A stretch of DNA of 47,714 nucleotides from an uncultured Lachnospiraceae bacterium (lineage in GTDB: Bacteria; Bacillota; Clostridia; Lachnospirales; Lachnospiraceae): the NCBI GenBank assembly GCA_947629525.1, contig CANREB010000018.1, positions 1 to 47,714 on the forward strand, read 5' to 3'. Below the pieces are notes generated by a model, which had not been told where the DNA came from, searched no databases, and saw nothing but the letters and a program-made list of their open reading frames with translations. Positions 1 through 8,347 of the stretch are shown in pieces (the first letter of the stretch is position 1; each line of letters opens with the position of its first letter). The translations under genes were made by a program, and so were the position numbers.

Positions 1-119
1 TATCCGGCAGCAGCTAATTCCTCATTGAGCTGTCGAATAATACGATAGCCTTTCTGCTTTGATACACCCAATTCCTGAGCGACATCATCAACAGTCATCA
101 TGTAGTTTGTCTTTGTCAT
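1..119 (-). CDS. Helix-turn-helix excisionase-like protein (partial)
   Basis: Only the first 39 codons are present; the gene runs off the left edge. It starts at the ATG complementary to 117-119, behind a GAAAGGAG ribosome binding site. The peptide contains a helix-turn-helix-like stretch (TVDDVAQELGVSKQKGYRII). From memory of the family, small proteins that begin this way usually sit beside a tyrosine integrase in integrative elements and prophages and are annotated as excisionase or helix-turn-helix protein. The gene diverges from the Xre repressor gene at 350, and the space between them carries repeated operator-like sites. The integrase, if there is one, would lie left of position 1. A plain transcriptional regulator is equally possible from this fragment. 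Confidence 0.6.
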   Translation of the reverse strand, partial: MTKTNYMMTVDDVAQELGVSKQKGYRIIRQLNEELAAAG

Positions 120-151
120 AGCAATTCTCCTTTCATATATTTATTATTATT

Positions 152-271
152 TTACGCATTTAGTGTTTGCGCTAATCTTATATTATTACTCATTGCGTAT
201 TTTGTCAATACTATTTTAAAATTATCTTTTTATATTTACTAATTGCATAACACATTGAAGAATGTTATAAT
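152..271. promoter_or_regulatory. Divergent promoter/operator region with repeated sites
   Basis: Three copies of a motif close to ACTAATTGCRTAA are visible: TTACTCATTGCGTA at 186-199 (plus), TTACTAATTGCATAA at 236-250 (plus) and CACTAAATGCGTAA at 152-165 (minus). An imperfect palindrome, TTAGTGTTTGCGCTAA, lies at 160-175. The 236-250 copy covers the candidate -35 (TTGCAT, 243-248) of a plus-strand promoter whose extended -10 is TGTTATAAT (TATAAT at 266-271, 17-nt spacer). The arrangement suggests repressor sites controlling both divergent genes. Binding by the Xre protein encoded next door is an inference. Confidence 0.55.
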
Positions 272-349
272 ATACAAAATACTTTTTGGCAGGTGGTACT
301 CTGCTAGCCAATATGCTCTTGTAATTTTATTAGAAAGGATTTGAAATTT

Positions 350-814
350 ATGGGATATGGACAAAACTTGAAAGAAATACTAGACCGGAAAGGAATGACG
401 GTAAAAGAACTTGCTCTAAAGGCAAAAATTGCGCCAACAACGCTCTATTCTATTATTCAAAGGGACACTGCTATTCGCTTTGATACCGCACTAAGGATTG
501 CTAACATACTGGACATCCCTATCGATTCTATCTGCAAGGATAATCCGTATGATGATATTGAAACATTACCGACACTTCCCTCAGATCATGAAAAGAGGAA
601 TATTAATAGCCACAAAAATAGCTACATCTCAGACCGCACCGCTCGTATCCTCAAAAAATTTGATTATACGGAGCTGCCTATGGTAGATGAGCTGATTGCC
701 GACTTATATGTATTGGATGACACAACCAGACGCGATCTGTTTGAATATACTAAAATGCTAAAGAAAAATCATACCTCTCCTGAAAGAGCCGCTGACTTGA
801 AAGATATAAAGTAG
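350..814 (+). CDS. Xre-family transcriptional repressor
   Basis: A 154-residue regulator with an N-terminal Cro/C1-type helix-turn-helix over roughly residues 3-60 (LKEILDRKGMTVKELALKAK, then IAPTTLYSII as recognition helix). The C-terminal part (from about residue 85) is polar and helical, with no recognisable enzyme motif. The ATG at 350 is chosen because AGAAAGGA at 332-339 is well spaced from it; the in-frame TTG at 341 lies almost on that site. The gene is preceded by an extended -10 promoter overlapped by a repeat that may be its own operator, so autoregulation is likely. Its neighbours (excisionase-like gene and HEPN-like gene) suggest it is the maintenance repressor of an integrative element. 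Confidence 0.8.
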   Translation: MGYGQNLKEILDRKGMTVKELALKAKIAPTTLYSIIQRDTAIRFDTALRIANILDIPIDSICKDNPYDDIETLPTLPSDHEKRNINSHKNSYISDRTARILKKFDYTELPMVDELIADLYVLDDTTRRDLFEYTKMLKKNHTSPERAADLKDIK

Positions 815-892
815 AGAAACATTACCTTTAAATCTTTAACTATAAATAAATTTGGAAAGGATAACATTGCCTTTTGTTATAAGTGTATACAT

Positions 893-1594
893 ATGAATAA
901 TCATTTAATATTTCTTTATAATTGGTTCTCAGAAACTGATAACTATCCTCAATTTCCTAATATACAGTTTTCTCAGTCAACCATTCATGTTGTAAAACAG
1001 GAATTGCAACAGTTAAGCCAAGATGTCATTCAAACTGATTCCTTTATAAGCAAAGAGATTATGCGTTTAAAAGAACGCTTATTTAATCCATTTGGCGTAA
1101 ATCCTGCTGTCTTCGGAATGACTTTTGGTTATATCACTTCTTTATATGAAAATCAAAAACAACCATTAAATAATATTTGGAATTATATACATCCAAAAAT
1201 TCAAGAAGTATCCAAAGGTCAATATCTTGCTGGATTCTATGCAGACGCTGCAGAAAATGCTTTTAAAGAAATCAACGCACGGACAAAACGTATATATGCA
1301 AATGCGTGTCCAAATACTCCTATTCCAGATGGTGCCGCTGCTATGACAAGAGTATATTCTTCAAACAATCCTATTGTAGAATTTTGTGATAGACACACCG
1401 AGAGTGGACAAAATACTCAATTAGGTTTTATGAAAATGGCAGAAGGTGCCATGATTGCTTTAAGGAATCCTGTTGCACATGAAAATCTAAACATGTCACA
1501 AGACGATGCAATGCGTCAGCTCATGTTTGCAAGTATGATAATGTATAAGATTGACGAAGGAGTTATTTATTCAGGAATTACTGAGCAAGAATAA
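893..1594 (+). CDS. Hypoth_Ymh / TIGR02391 family protein with HEPN-like motif
   Basis: A 233-residue soluble protein. Its C-terminal half (about residues 100-225) matches what I know of the TIGR02391/Hypoth_Ymh family: a helical domain ending in GAMIALRNPVAHENLN. RNPVAH fits the R-x4-H pattern of HEPN ribonucleases, and such proteins are common in defence and abortive-infection loci. The N-terminal 80 residues are not recognised. The start is uncertain: no ribosome binding site stands close to the ATG at 893, while GGAAAGG (854-860) lies just ahead of an in-frame ATT at 866. The gene is AT-rich compared with the ribosomal genes beside it, and it follows the Xre gene, so acquisition as cargo is plausible. 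Toxin activity is an inference. Confidence 0.65.
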   Translation: MNNHLIFLYNWFSETDNYPQFPNIQFSQSTIHVVKQELQQLSQDVIQTDSFISKEIMRLKERLFNPFGVNPAVFGMTFGYITSLYENQKQPLNNIWNYIHPKIQEVSKGQYLAGFYADAAENAFKEINARTKRIYANACPNTPIPDGAAAMTRVYSSNNPIVEFCDRHTESGQNTQLGFMKMAEGAMIALRNPVAHENLNMSQDDAMRQLMFASMIMYKIDEGVIYSGITEQE

Positions 1595-1614
1595 AATATT
1601 GTAGCCATTTTGTA

Positions 1615-1642
1615 GCCACTTTAGTCCTCTAAAGTGGCTTTT
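1615..1642 (+). terminator. Rho-independent terminator of the Ymh gene
   Basis: GCCACTTTAG and CTAAAGTGGC form a perfect 10-bp stem with a TCCT loop, followed by TTTT on the plus strand, 20 nt past the Ymh stop. It overlaps a direct repeat, TTGTAGCCA at 1599-1607 and 1610-1618. Confidence 0.8.
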
Positions 1643-1650
1643 CATGTAAA

Positions 1651-1680
1651 AAGGGTTTCGGAAAAGTCTCCGAAACCCTT
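1651..1680 (-). terminator. Rho-independent terminator of tuf
   Basis: AAGGGTTTCGGA and TCCGAAACCCTT form a perfect 12-bp stem. Read on the minus strand, the stem runs into a T-rich tract just after the tuf stop. It faces the Ymh terminator, so the two convergent units are separated. Confidence 0.88.
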
Positions 1681-1702
1681 GAATTTACTGTAATTCTATT
1701 GA

Positions 1703-2890
1703 TTACTCGATGATCGTAGCAACCCTACCGGAACCAACCGTTCTGCCACCCTCACGAATAGCAAACGTAAGTCCCTGCTCCATAGCGATAGGATGAATTA
1801 ACTCAATCGTCATCTCAACGTTATCACCGGGCATGCACATCTCTGTACCTTCAGGAAGGTTGCAGACACCTGTTACGTCAGTTGTTCTGAAATAGAACTG
1901 AGGTCTGTAGTTGTTGAAGAAAGGTGTATGACGACCACCCTCGTCCTTTGTCAGTACATAAACCTGAGCCGTAAATTTCTTGTGGCATGTAACTGTACCG
2001 GGCTTAGCAAGAACCTGTCCTCTCTGGATTTCTGTTCTCTGGATACCACGAAGAAGAGCACCGATGTTATCACCGGCCTGAGCCTCGTCAAGAAGCTTAC
2101 GGAACATCTCGATACCTGTAACAACAGTCTTCTTTGTCTCATCGCTGATACCAACGATTTCAACTTCCTCATTGAGGTGAAGAGTACCACGCTCAACACG
2201 ACCTGTAGCAACAGTACCACGACCTGTAATTGTGAAGATATCCTCGATAGGCATAAGGAACGGCTTATCTGTATCACGCTGAGGATCAGGAACATACTCA
2301 TCAATTGTATGCATAAGTTCCATAATCTTGTCGCCCCATTCTCCTGAAGGATCTTCAAGAGCTTTAAGAGCAGAACCCTTGATGATAGGGCAATCCTTGA
2401 AGCCATACTCCTCAAGCTGCTCGGTAACTTCCATCTCAACCAGCTCAATAAGCTCATCATCGTCTACCATATCGCACTTGTTAAGGAATACAACAATGTA
2501 AGGTACGCCTACCTGACGTGAAAGAAGGATATGCTCCTTTGTCTGAGCCATAACACCGTCAGTCGCAGCAACAACAAGGATAGCGCCATCCATCTGTGCC
2601 GCACCTGTGATCATGTTCTTTACATAGTCAGCATGACCCGGGCAATCAACGTGTGCGTAATGTCTCTTCTCTGTCTCATACTCAACGTGTGCTGTAGAGA
2701 TAGTAATACCACGCTCTCTCTCTTCAGGTGCCTTATCGATCATATCGAATGCAACAGCTTCGCCTGTGCCAAGTCTTGCGTTAAGTGTCTTGGTGATAGC
2801 CGCTGTCAGTGTTGTCTTACCATGGTCAACGTGTCCGATGGTACCAATGTTACAATGGGGTTTACTTCTTTCAAATTTAGCCTTTGCCAT
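1703..2890 (-). CDS. tuf: Elongation factor Tu
   Basis: A complete 395-residue EF-Tu, the GTPase that carries aminoacyl-tRNA to the ribosomal A site. The G1 motif GHVDHGKT is at residues 19-26, the G3 motif DCPGH at 82-86 and the G4 motif NKCD at 137-140. Domain 2 (with [13 protein letters not shown]) and domain 3 (ending [13 protein letters not shown]) are present and of normal length. The ATG follows an AAGGAGGA site. It is the last gene of the str operon (rpsL-rpsG-fusA-tuf) but has its own strong promoter in the gap after fusA, as expected for so abundant a protein. It ends at a strong terminator. Nothing in it is unusual. Confidence 0.99.
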   Translation of the reverse strand: MAKAKFERSKPHCNIGTIGHVDHGKTTLTAAITKTLNARLGTGEAVAFDMIDKAPEERERGITISTAHVEYETEKRHYAHVDCPGHADYVKNMITGAAQMDGAILVVAATDGVMAQTKEHILLSRQVGVPYIVVFLNKCDMVDDDELIELVEMEVTEQLEEYGFKDCPIIKGSALKALEDPSGEWGDKIMELMHTIDEYVPDPQRDTDKPFLMPIEDIFTITGRGTVATGRVERGTLHLNEEVEIVGISDETKKTVVTGIEMFRKLLDEAQAGDNIGALLRGIQRTEIQRGQVLAKPGTVTCHKKFTAQVYVLTKDEGGRHTPFFNNYRPQFYFRTTDVTGVCNLPEGTEMCMPGDNVEMTIELIHPIAMEQGLTFAIREGGRTVGSGRVATIIE

Positions 2891-2962
2891 TTTAAAAGTC
2901 CTCCTTAAAAACTAATAAATTGTTAATTTGGTTTCATAGTTACAAATTACTCAACTAGCTTG

Positions 2963-2991
2963 ATTATATTAGAAAATATTGGTTTTTTCAA
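2963..2991 (-). promoter_or_regulatory. tuf promoter
   Basis: On the minus strand TTGAAA (2986-2991) and TATAAT (2963-2968) are separated by 17 nt, in the 132-nt gap between fusA and tuf. It gives tuf a transcript independent of the str operon. Confidence 0.8.
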
Positions 2992-3022
2992 GCCTTATTT
3001 ATAAAATACCGCTTAAAATCTA

Positions 3023-5140
3023 TTATTTAGCTCTTGAAGCGAGTACCTTATCCTGAACTGACTTAGGAACCTGCTCATATTTTTCAAAGAACATTGAGTA
3101 GTTTCCTCGTCCCTGTGTCTTGGAACGTAAATCCGTAGAATATCCGAACATCTCTGCAAGCGGAACATAGCCTTTTACCATCTTACCGCCGCCGATATCC
3201 TCCATACCTTCAATACGTCCGCGGCGTGAGTTGATATCGCCGATAACGTCGCCCATATACTCCTCAGGCATTGTTACCTCAACCTTCATAATAGGCTCGA
3301 GAAGTACCGGAGCCGCTTTCTGCATAGCCTCCTTAAACGCAAGTGAACCTGCGATATGGAATGCCATCTCGGATGAGTCGACCTCGTGATATGAACCGTC
3401 ATACACATTGGCGTAAACTCCGACTACCGGGAAGCCGCCGAGAATGCCCGCGTGCGTAGCTTCCTCAATACCCTCGCCGACTGCGGGAATATATTCTTTC
3501 GGAATGGCACCGCCGACTACCGTAGACTCAAATTTAAATACTTCATCGCCGTTGACATCCATAGGTGCAAATTTGACCTTGCAGTGTCCGTACTGACCGC
3601 GGCCGCCTGACTGCTTAGCATACTTAGAGTCAATATCGACTTCTTTCGTAATAGCCTCTTTGTAAGCAACCTGGGGTGCACCGACATTTGCCTCAACCTT
3701 AAACTCACGCAGAAGTCTGTCCACGATTATCTCAAGATGAAGCTCGCCCATTCCGGCGATAATAGTCTGGCCTGTTTCGGCATTTGTATGAGCACGGAAA
3801 GTCGGGTCTTCCTCTGCAAGCTTTGCAAGAGCCTCGCCCATCTTACCCTGTCCTGCCTTTGTCTTGGGTTCGATAGCAAGCTCAATAACGGGCTCGGGGA
3901 ACTCCATAGACTCAAGGATAACAGGATGCTGCTCATCACAGATCGTATCGCCGGTAGTAGTAAGCTTAAATCCTACCGCTGCCGCGATATCGCCCGAATA
4001 AACCTTATCAAGTTCCTGACGCTTGTTGGCATGCATCTGAAGGATACGTCCAACACGCTCTTTTTTATCTTTTGTGGCATTAAGTACATATGAACCTGAG
4101 TTCAATGTACCTGAATATACTCTGAAGAATGCAAGCTTTCCTACAAACGGGTCAGCCATGATCTTAAATGCAAGTGCTGCAAACGGCTCATCATCAGATG
4201 AGTGGCGCTCAATCTCATTTCCCTCTAAATCGACACCCTTGATAGCAGGGATATCTGTAGGTGCAGGCATAAAGTCAAGTATGGCGTCAAGAAGTTTCTG
4301 AACGCCCTTGTTTCTGTATGCCGAACCACAGCAGACGGGAACTGCACTACATTCGCATGTACCCTTTCTGAGAGCAGCCTTTAACTGTTCAACCGAAGGC
4401 TCCTCGCCTTCAAGGTACATCATTGTCAGATCATCATCCAACTCACAGATCTTCTCAATCATTTCAGCATGGTAAACTTCTGCATCGTCAGCCATATCTG
4501 CAGGTATATCGCCAACAGTAATGTCGTCGCCCTTATCATCATTATAGATGTAAGACTTCATTTCCATCAAGTCGATGATACCCTTAAAATCATCTTCCTT
4601 GCCGATAGGCAGCTGGATGATAATAGCATTTTTACCTAATCTTGTCCTGATCTGGTCTACAGCACCATAAAAATTAGCGCCTAATATATCCATCTTATTG
4701 ATGAATGCCATTCTGGGTACATTATAGGTATCAGCCTGACGCCATACATTCTCTGACTGTGGCTCTACACCACCCTTTGCACAGAAAACACCTACAGCGC
4801 CGTCAAGTACACGAAGTGAACGCTCAACCTCTACGGTAAAATCAACGTGACCTGGGGTATCAATGATATTGATACGATGCTCCAAAGCGCCCTCAAGCGG
4901 TTTTGTCATATTCTGATGCGTCCAGTGGCATGTCGTAGCGGCTGACGTAATTGTGATACCTCTCTCCTGCTCCTGCTCCATCCAGTCCATAGTAGCAGTA
5001 CCCTCGTGAGTATCACCTATCTTATAATTAACACCGGTATAGTACAGAATACGTTCCGTAAGAGTAGTCTTACCTGCATCTATATGAGCCATAATACCGA
5101 TGTTTCTGGTCCTCTCTAAAGGATATTCTCTTCCAGCCAA
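3023..5140 (-). CDS. fusA: Elongation factor G
   Basis: A complete 705-residue EF-G, the GTPase that drives translocation of tRNA and mRNA on the ribosome. AHIDAGKT is at residues 18-25, DTPGH at 94-98 and NKMD at 148-151, followed by domains II to V ([15 protein letters not shown] and [20 protein letters not shown] in the C-terminal half). The start codon is TTG at 5140, fixed by an AGGAGGAAAAA site directly upstream. An ATG start would cut into the conserved N-terminus. It lies 50 nt after rpsG in the str operon. Confidence 0.99.
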   Translation of the reverse strand: MAGREYPLERTRNIGIMAHIDAGKTTLTERILYYTGVNYKIGDTHEGTATMDWMEQEQERGITITSAATTCHWTHQNMTKPLEGALEHRINIIDTPGHVDFTVEVERSLRVLDGAVGVFCAKGGVEPQSENVWRQADTYNVPRMAFINKMDILGANFYGAVDQIRTRLGKNAIIIQLPIGKEDDFKGIIDLMEMKSYIYNDDKGDDITVGDIPADMADDAEVYHAEMIEKICELDDDLTMMYLEGEEPSVEQLKAALRKGTCECSAVPVCCGSAYRNKGVQKLLDAILDFMPAPTDIPAIKGVDLEGNEIERHSSDDEPFAALAFKIMADPFVGKLAFFRVYSGTLNSGSYVLNATKDKKERVGRILQMHANKRQELDKVYSGDIAAAVGFKLTTTGDTICDEQHPVILESMEFPEPVIELAIEPKTKAGQGKMGEALAKLAEEDPTFRAHTNAETGQTIIAGMGELHLEIIVDRLLREFKVEANVGAPQVAYKEAITKEVDIDSKYAKQSGGRGQYGHCKVKFAPMDVNGDEVFKFESTVVGGAIPKEYIPAVGEGIEEATHAGILGGFPVVGVYANVYDGSYHEVDSSEMAFHIAGSLAFKEAMQKAAPVLLEPIMKVEVTMPEEYMGDVIGDINSRRGRIEGMEDIGGGKMVKGYVPLAEMFGYSTDLRSKTQGRGNYSMFFEKYEQVPKSVQDKVLASRAK

Positions 5141-5190
5141 GGTTTTTCCTCCTCTTATAATTGAAACAATACTATGCAGCGGTCAAACAA

Positions 5191-5661
5191 CTAAAATCTG
5201 TAATGTGCAAACGCCTTGTTTGCCTCTGCCATTTTGTGCATATCTTCTTTTCTCTTAACGGCAGCACCCGTGTTGTTTGCTGCGTCAAGTATCTCGTTCG
5301 CCAGTCTCTCTTCCATGGTCTTCTCGCCTCTCTTACGAGAGAAAAATACTAACCAGCGAAGACCTAATGCCTGACGACGTTCGGGCTTAACCTCAAGTGG
5401 CACCTGATATGTCGCACCGCCGATACGTCTTGCCTTACACTCAAGCATTGGCATTATATTGTTCATAGCCTCTTCAAACACGTCTACTGCAGGCTTCTGA
5501 GCTTTCTCCTCCACTCTTGCAAATGCTCCGTATACGATCTTCTGTGCAACACCTTTCTTACCGTCTAACATAACGTTATTGATAAGCTTGGTAACTACCT
5601 TATTGTTGTAGATAGGGTCAGCCAATACATCTCTCTTCTGAATATGTCCTTTACGTGGCAC
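5191..5661 (-). CDS. rpsG: 30S ribosomal protein S7
   Basis: A 156-residue S7, which nucleates assembly of the 30S head by binding the 3' domain of 16S rRNA. Family motifs are visible: [19 protein letters not shown] at the start, [16 protein letters not shown] in the middle, and [37 protein letters not shown] at the end (residues 120-156). The start is GTG at 5661 behind GGAGGGAAGAACC. It is the second gene of the str operon, separated from rpsL by an unusually long gap with two hairpins that could serve S7-dependent translational control, as known for this operon in other bacteria. Confidence 0.98.
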   Translation of the reverse strand: MPRKGHIQKRDVLADPIYNNKVVTKLINNVMLDGKKGVAQKIVYGAFARVEEKAQKPAVDVFEEAMNNIMPMLECKARRIGGATYQVPLEVKPERRQALGLRWLVFFSRKRGEKTMEERLANEILDAANNTGAAVKRKEDMHKMAEANKAFAHYRF

Positions 5662-5683
5662 GGTTCTTCCCTCCTTAATTAAT

Positions 5684-5714
5684 AATAGCGGATTGCGCTA
5701 TTTGATTAAATCAA
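5684..5714 (-). promoter_or_regulatory. Hairpins in the rpsL-rpsG gap, possible S7 control region
   Basis: The 152-nt gap holds AATAGCG/CGCTATT (5684-5702, 5-nt loop) next to the palindrome TTGATTAAATCAA (5702-5714), just upstream of the rpsG ribosome binding site. S7 represses its own operon through the rpsL-rpsG gap in E. coli. Whether these stems do the same here is a guess. Confidence 0.35.
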
Positions 5715-5813
5715 CGGTACTCACATTATAAAAACTTTGTGTTCGCGCGGTTCTCTATTAAAAAAAGAATCCCAACACTAATTAGTTTTTTGTGGTACAG
5801 GGTAAATCAAAGA

Positions 5814-6233
5814 TTATTTACCCGCTTTAGGCTTCTTAGCTCCATACTTAGAGCGTGCCTGCTTCCTGTTGGCAACTCCCGCAGTATCAAGCGTACCTCT
5901 GATTATATGGTATCTTGTACCGGGTAAGTCCTTAACACGTCCGCCTCTGATAAGAACAACGCTGTGCTCCTGTAAATTATGACCTTCGCCCGGGATGTAG
6001 CTTGTAACTTCCATTCCGTTTGAAAGACGAACTCTGGCAATCTTTCTGAGAGCTGAGTTAGGCTTCTTGGGTGTTGCAGTCTTAACTGCCGTACATACAC
6101 CTCTCTTCTGGGGAGCAGATGTATCCGTCACTCTCTTCTTTAATGAGTTGTAACCTCTCTGAAGAGCGGGAGCGTTAGACTTCTTAACTGATTCCTGACG
6201 TCCTTTTTTTACTAATTGGTTAAATGTTGGCAT
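5814..6233 (-). CDS. rpsL: 30S ribosomal protein S12
   Basis: A 139-residue S12, which sits at the decoding centre of the 30S subunit. It contains [19 protein letters not shown] and [13 protein letters not shown], the two loops where streptomycin-resistance changes occur; both lysines of the sensitive form (PKKPNS and RVKDLPG) are present. The ATG follows ACAGGAGGTGAAAAGGA. It is the first gene of the str operon and has its own consensus promoter. In most Firmicutes rpsL follows rpoC closely; here 17.6 kb of other genes separate them. Confidence 0.98.
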   Translation of the reverse strand: MPTFNQLVKKGRQESVKKSNAPALQRGYNSLKKRVTDTSAPQKRGVCTAVKTATPKKPNSALRKIARVRLSNGMEVTSYIPGEGHNLQEHSVVLIRGGRVKDLPGTRYHIIRGTLDTAGVANRKQARSKYGAKKPKAGK

Positions 6234-6282
6234 TCCTTTTCACCTCCTGTTATGAACTATATGCCATTTACACGCATACTAG

Positions 6283-6337
6283 ATTAGTATAATTTCCGCA
6301 TATGGATTTGTCAATTGTTTTTTGGGGAAATTTATTA
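6283..6337. repeat. Left copy of the duplicated rpsL promoter segment
   Basis: Positions 6283-6323 are identical to 19799-19839 (41 of 41 bases). Similarity continues through a T/G run (six T and four G here, seven T and two G in the other copy) into AAATTTATTA, giving about 53 bp. The two copies are in direct orientation and bracket the RHS cassette. The amidase stop codon is only 8 bp beyond the right end of this copy. Confidence 0.9.
6286..6314 (-). promoter_or_regulatory. rpsL (str operon) promoter
   Basis: Minus-strand TTGACA (6309-6314) and TATACT (6286-6291) with a 17-nt spacer: consensus -35 and near-consensus -10. An AT-rich tract upstream could act as an UP element. The transcript would begin near 6279, about 45 nt before the rpsL ATG. 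Confidence 0.88.
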
Positions 6338-6344
6338 AAATTTT

Positions 6345-7346
6345 TTAAATTTTTTCGTCAAAGCGCAGCAGGTTGTATTTTCTTATGTAATCATTGATCA
6401 GCGAATCTGCATATGTCAATGATGTCGCATAGCCGCACCTCTGCAGACCGCGCGCCGTAAGCTCATAGTCCTCACAGCCTATTATTTGCGCATACCTTAA
6501 TGTTTTTCCTCCGTCCGTAGTCCTTGTGGCTATATAGTCATTATGGTCAATTATTGACTCTTCCCAACTGCTGTATGCTCTCCATTCCGTATTATTTACC
6601 GGGTAATAACTCCCATCTGCTTTTTGTTCGACTGCTGTTTTTATATATGTTCTGCCTGTCCAACCGTTCTTTTTTATTCCAAAAAGCGCATTCGCCTGTG
6701 TTGCCAGCTCTGATTTTCCCCATGCGGACTCCTTTATAGCCTGTGCGGTTACAACTGACGGCAGTATAATCTTTCTTTTTATCCAATCTCTATGTGCAAT
6801 TTCGCCGACAAATTCATCGAACGGAACCGATAATGCCTTAAAAATCGCCTGCGCCGCAGCTTCATACGCCCCTGATCTTAAATATATATTAACATCCTTC
6901 TCATTATCGCAAAAGCATACCTCTATCAGTATAGCTTTTGCCTTAGTTTTTCTGATAACATATAATCCGCTGCCATCTTTCACCCCCCTGTTTTTTAATC
7001 CTATATTAGAGAGGCTGCTGCATATGCTGACTGCTTCCGGATGCTTCCTGCCTCTATAAGTGTATACCTCCGTACCATTACCGGAATGGCTCGGTGATGC
7101 GTTAAAATGTATGCTTATAAATAAGTCTGCTTCTTTTTCATTAACTATCTCCACTGTCTTTTCCAAGTATTCCTGCTGTGTGGCGGCTCTGTCCACTGTG
7201 CAGTCAATGACATTTATTCCTGCCGCCTTGAGCATGTCCATGAGTCTGTACCCTACCAGCCGTGTCTGCTCAGATTCTTTTATAAAGCCTACTGCACCAT
7301 ATCCTGCCCCTTCTATCGTATGCCCGCAATTTATTCCTATCTTCAT
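6345..7346 (-). CDS. N-acetylmuramoyl-L-alanine amidase with C-terminal glucosaminidase-like domain (endolysin)
   Basis: A 333-residue peptidoglycan hydrolase with two domains. Residues 1-175 are an Amidase_3 domain: zinc ligands and catalytic residues fit H9 (NCGH), E24 or E26, H80 (SIHFNAS) and E142 (ILIEVCF). Residues 190-330 look like a glucosaminidase/lysozyme-like domain, with catalytic E206 in AQAIKESAWG and a following NALFGIKK. No signal peptide is present, so export would depend on the holin encoded just upstream, as for phage endolysins. The second ATG (7346) is preferred because GAGGAGG is 7 nt ahead of it; the ATG at 7352 touches the site. It is the last gene of the sigma-holin-amidase unit, and no terminator lies between it and the rpsL promoter. 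Confidence 0.9.
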   Translation of the reverse strand: MKIGINCGHTIEGAGYGAVGFIKESEQTRLVGYRLMDMLKAAGINVIDCTVDRAATQQEYLEKTVEIVNEKEADLFISIHFNASPSHSGNGTEVYTYRGRKHPEAVSICSSLSNIGLKNRGVKDGSGLYVIRKTKAKAILIEVCFCDNEKDVNIYLRSGAYEAAAQAIFKALSVPFDEFVGEIAHRDWIKRKIILPSVVTAQAIKESAWGKSELATQANALFGIKKNGWTGRTYIKTAVEQKADGSYYPVNNTEWRAYSSWEESIIDHNDYIATRTTDGGKTLRYAQIIGCEDYELTARGLQRCGYATSLTYADSLINDYIRKYNLLRFDEKI

Positions 7347-7378
7347 ACACATCCCTCCTCGATTATACTTACATTTTG

Positions 7379-7582
7379 TTATGGTTTGAGTTCCGGCAGT
7401 CCCGCAATGGAAGTAAGCAGCGAGAACACTCCTGATAGCAATGATGATGAAATGACTATCAGCCAGTCCACGTCACTTAACACAACCGCCGTCCCTATCA
7501 TTGCCGCAGCTGTCTGCGCCATTGTTTTTACTGCCCTTCTTCCTGCTGCCCTAAACCATCTTACTGCTTTTTTACTGTCCAT
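7379..7582 (-). CDS. Phage-type holin (r1t-like family)
   Basis: A 67-residue membrane protein. Its N-terminus is basic and amphipathic (KKAVRWFRAAGRRAVKT), followed by two hydrophobic segments at about residues 20-36 and 41-62 and a short GLPELKP tail. The length and sequence (KTxAQTAxAxIGTAxVLSxVDW) match what I know of r1t-type holins, which open the membrane to endolysins in Gram-positive phages. The ATG overlaps the end of the sigma factor gene by 11 bp and lies behind a GGAGGGAGAGGG site, so the two are translationally coupled. The amidase follows 32 bp later. Outside a prophage such pairs can serve protein release, as proposed for TcdE in Clostridioides difficile. Confidence 0.85.
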   Translation of the reverse strand: MDSKKAVRWFRAAGRRAVKTMAQTAAAMIGTAVVLSDVDWLIVISSSLLSGVFSLLTSIAGLPELKP

Positions 7583-8138
7583 CAGACCCTCTCCCTCCTC
7601 TGCTGATTTTCACAGCATCTCTTATCTTTCTCAAAGCGCGTTGCTTTAACTGGTTTACAGCCTGTCTTGACTTATGGTTTGCTTTTGCTATTTCTGCTGT
7701 TGAATAGCCTTGAACATATACCAGATAAATCACACGACTCTCTTTTTTATTGAGGCAGCGCAGTATGCCATATTCAGTCAATATATCCGTTTTGTCATAA
7801 ACTGCCGACTGCGCTTCAACATAGTAACTCTGCTCATCAGTAAGACTTGAAAATAATATTTCTCTTTTTTGATTAATAATGCTATGTATTTTCTTGTTAT
7901 AAAAATTCCTTATTGACACACAGATATACGATACTATTATTTCATCGTTTGTAGACGCAAGCCTGTTTAGTTCCATAGTTTTTGCAAGCTCAATAAAATA
8001 TAAGATCACATCCTCATAAGCGTCCTCGCTACCAAGTCTTTTAGCATATTTGAGAATAATCGGTTTAAAACGCCCAATAAGTTCAAGCATCGCCTTATTA
8101 TCATTATTCTGCACCTGTTCAATAATATCTCGCAGCAT
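7572..8138 (-). CDS. TcdR/UviA-like sigma factor (group V)
   Basis: A 188-residue sigma-70-related protein. The first 100 residues give a region 2-like fold (FKPIILKYAKRL, then VILYFIELAKTMEL, then IIVSYICVSIRNFYNKK). Residues 135-178 give a region 4 helix-turn-helix (ESRVIYLVYVQGYSTAEIAK, then KSRQAVNQLKQRALRKI). Compared with TcdR recalled from memory, the order of motifs agrees closely (FKPLVKK, FFIELIKNIKL, AIIVKYI, ERKVIFYKYLKGYS, SRQAVNKAKNRA). TcdR-type factors switch on toxin and bacteriocin genes. The ATG at 8138 follows AAAGGGGGAAT; longer in-frame starts lack a site. The next genes are a holin and an amidase. Two TTTACA elements (8183-8188, 8208-8213) lie upstream and could allow autoregulation. 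Confidence 0.8.
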   Translation of the reverse strand: MLRDIIEQVQNNDNKAMLELIGRFKPIILKYAKRLGSEDAYEDVILYFIELAKTMELNRLASTNDEIIVSYICVSIRNFYNKKIHSIINQKREILFSSLTDEQSYYVEAQSAVYDKTDILTEYGILRCLNKKESRVIYLVYVQGYSTAEIAKANHKSRQAVNQLKQRALRKIRDAVKISRGGRGSDGQ

Positions 8139-8182
8139 ATTTATTCCCCCTTTGTTTCCTAAGGAGGAACTTTTTATCAATA

Positions 8183-8213
8183 TGTAAACAAAAAAATGCC
8201 CTCTTACTGTAAA
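8183..8213 (-). promoter_or_regulatory. TTTACA elements upstream of the TcdR-like sigma gene
   Basis: TTTACA occurs at 8208-8213 and again at 8183-8188 on the minus strand, 45-75 nt before the sigma start codon. TTTACA is the -35 element reported for TcdR/BotR-class sigma factors. The sequences 17 nt downstream (TGTTTA and TCCTTA) are poor -10 candidates, so this is weak evidence. Confidence 0.35.
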
Positions 8214-8290
8214 TTCCTAAATTTACGCAAAAAGGCACGCTTTTTTTCAGATTTATTTTTTTTTAATAATTTTAATAATTTGGATATGAT

Positions 8291-8324
8291 AGAAGAGGCT
8301 GCCTCGGAACGGGCAGTCTCTTCT
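8291..8324 (-). terminator. Hairpin after the immunity gene
   Basis: AGAAGAGGCTGCC and GGGCAGTCTCTTCT pair over about 13 bp with one mismatch, 24 bp past the immunity gene stop. No clear U-run follows on the minus strand, so termination may be partial. The 167-bp gap 8181-8347 otherwise holds A/T-rich sequence and the TTTACA elements. Confidence 0.5.
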
Positions 8325-8347
8325 GATACAAACATTATTTGCAGATA

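Noticed and set aside
1599..1618. TTGTAGCCA repeat as a proven attachment site
   Set aside because: Only one end of the possible element is in the window, so it is mentioned only as part of a hypothesis.
5814..6233. Streptomycin resistance in S12
   Set aside because: Both lysines of the sensitive form are present; likewise the RpoB rifampicin region has the sensitive residues.
6345..8138. Sigma-holin-amidase genes as remains of a prophage
   Set aside because: No capsid, tail, terminase or integrase gene is visible, and the sigma factor resembles toxin-locus regulators; a prophage remnant cannot be fully excluded.
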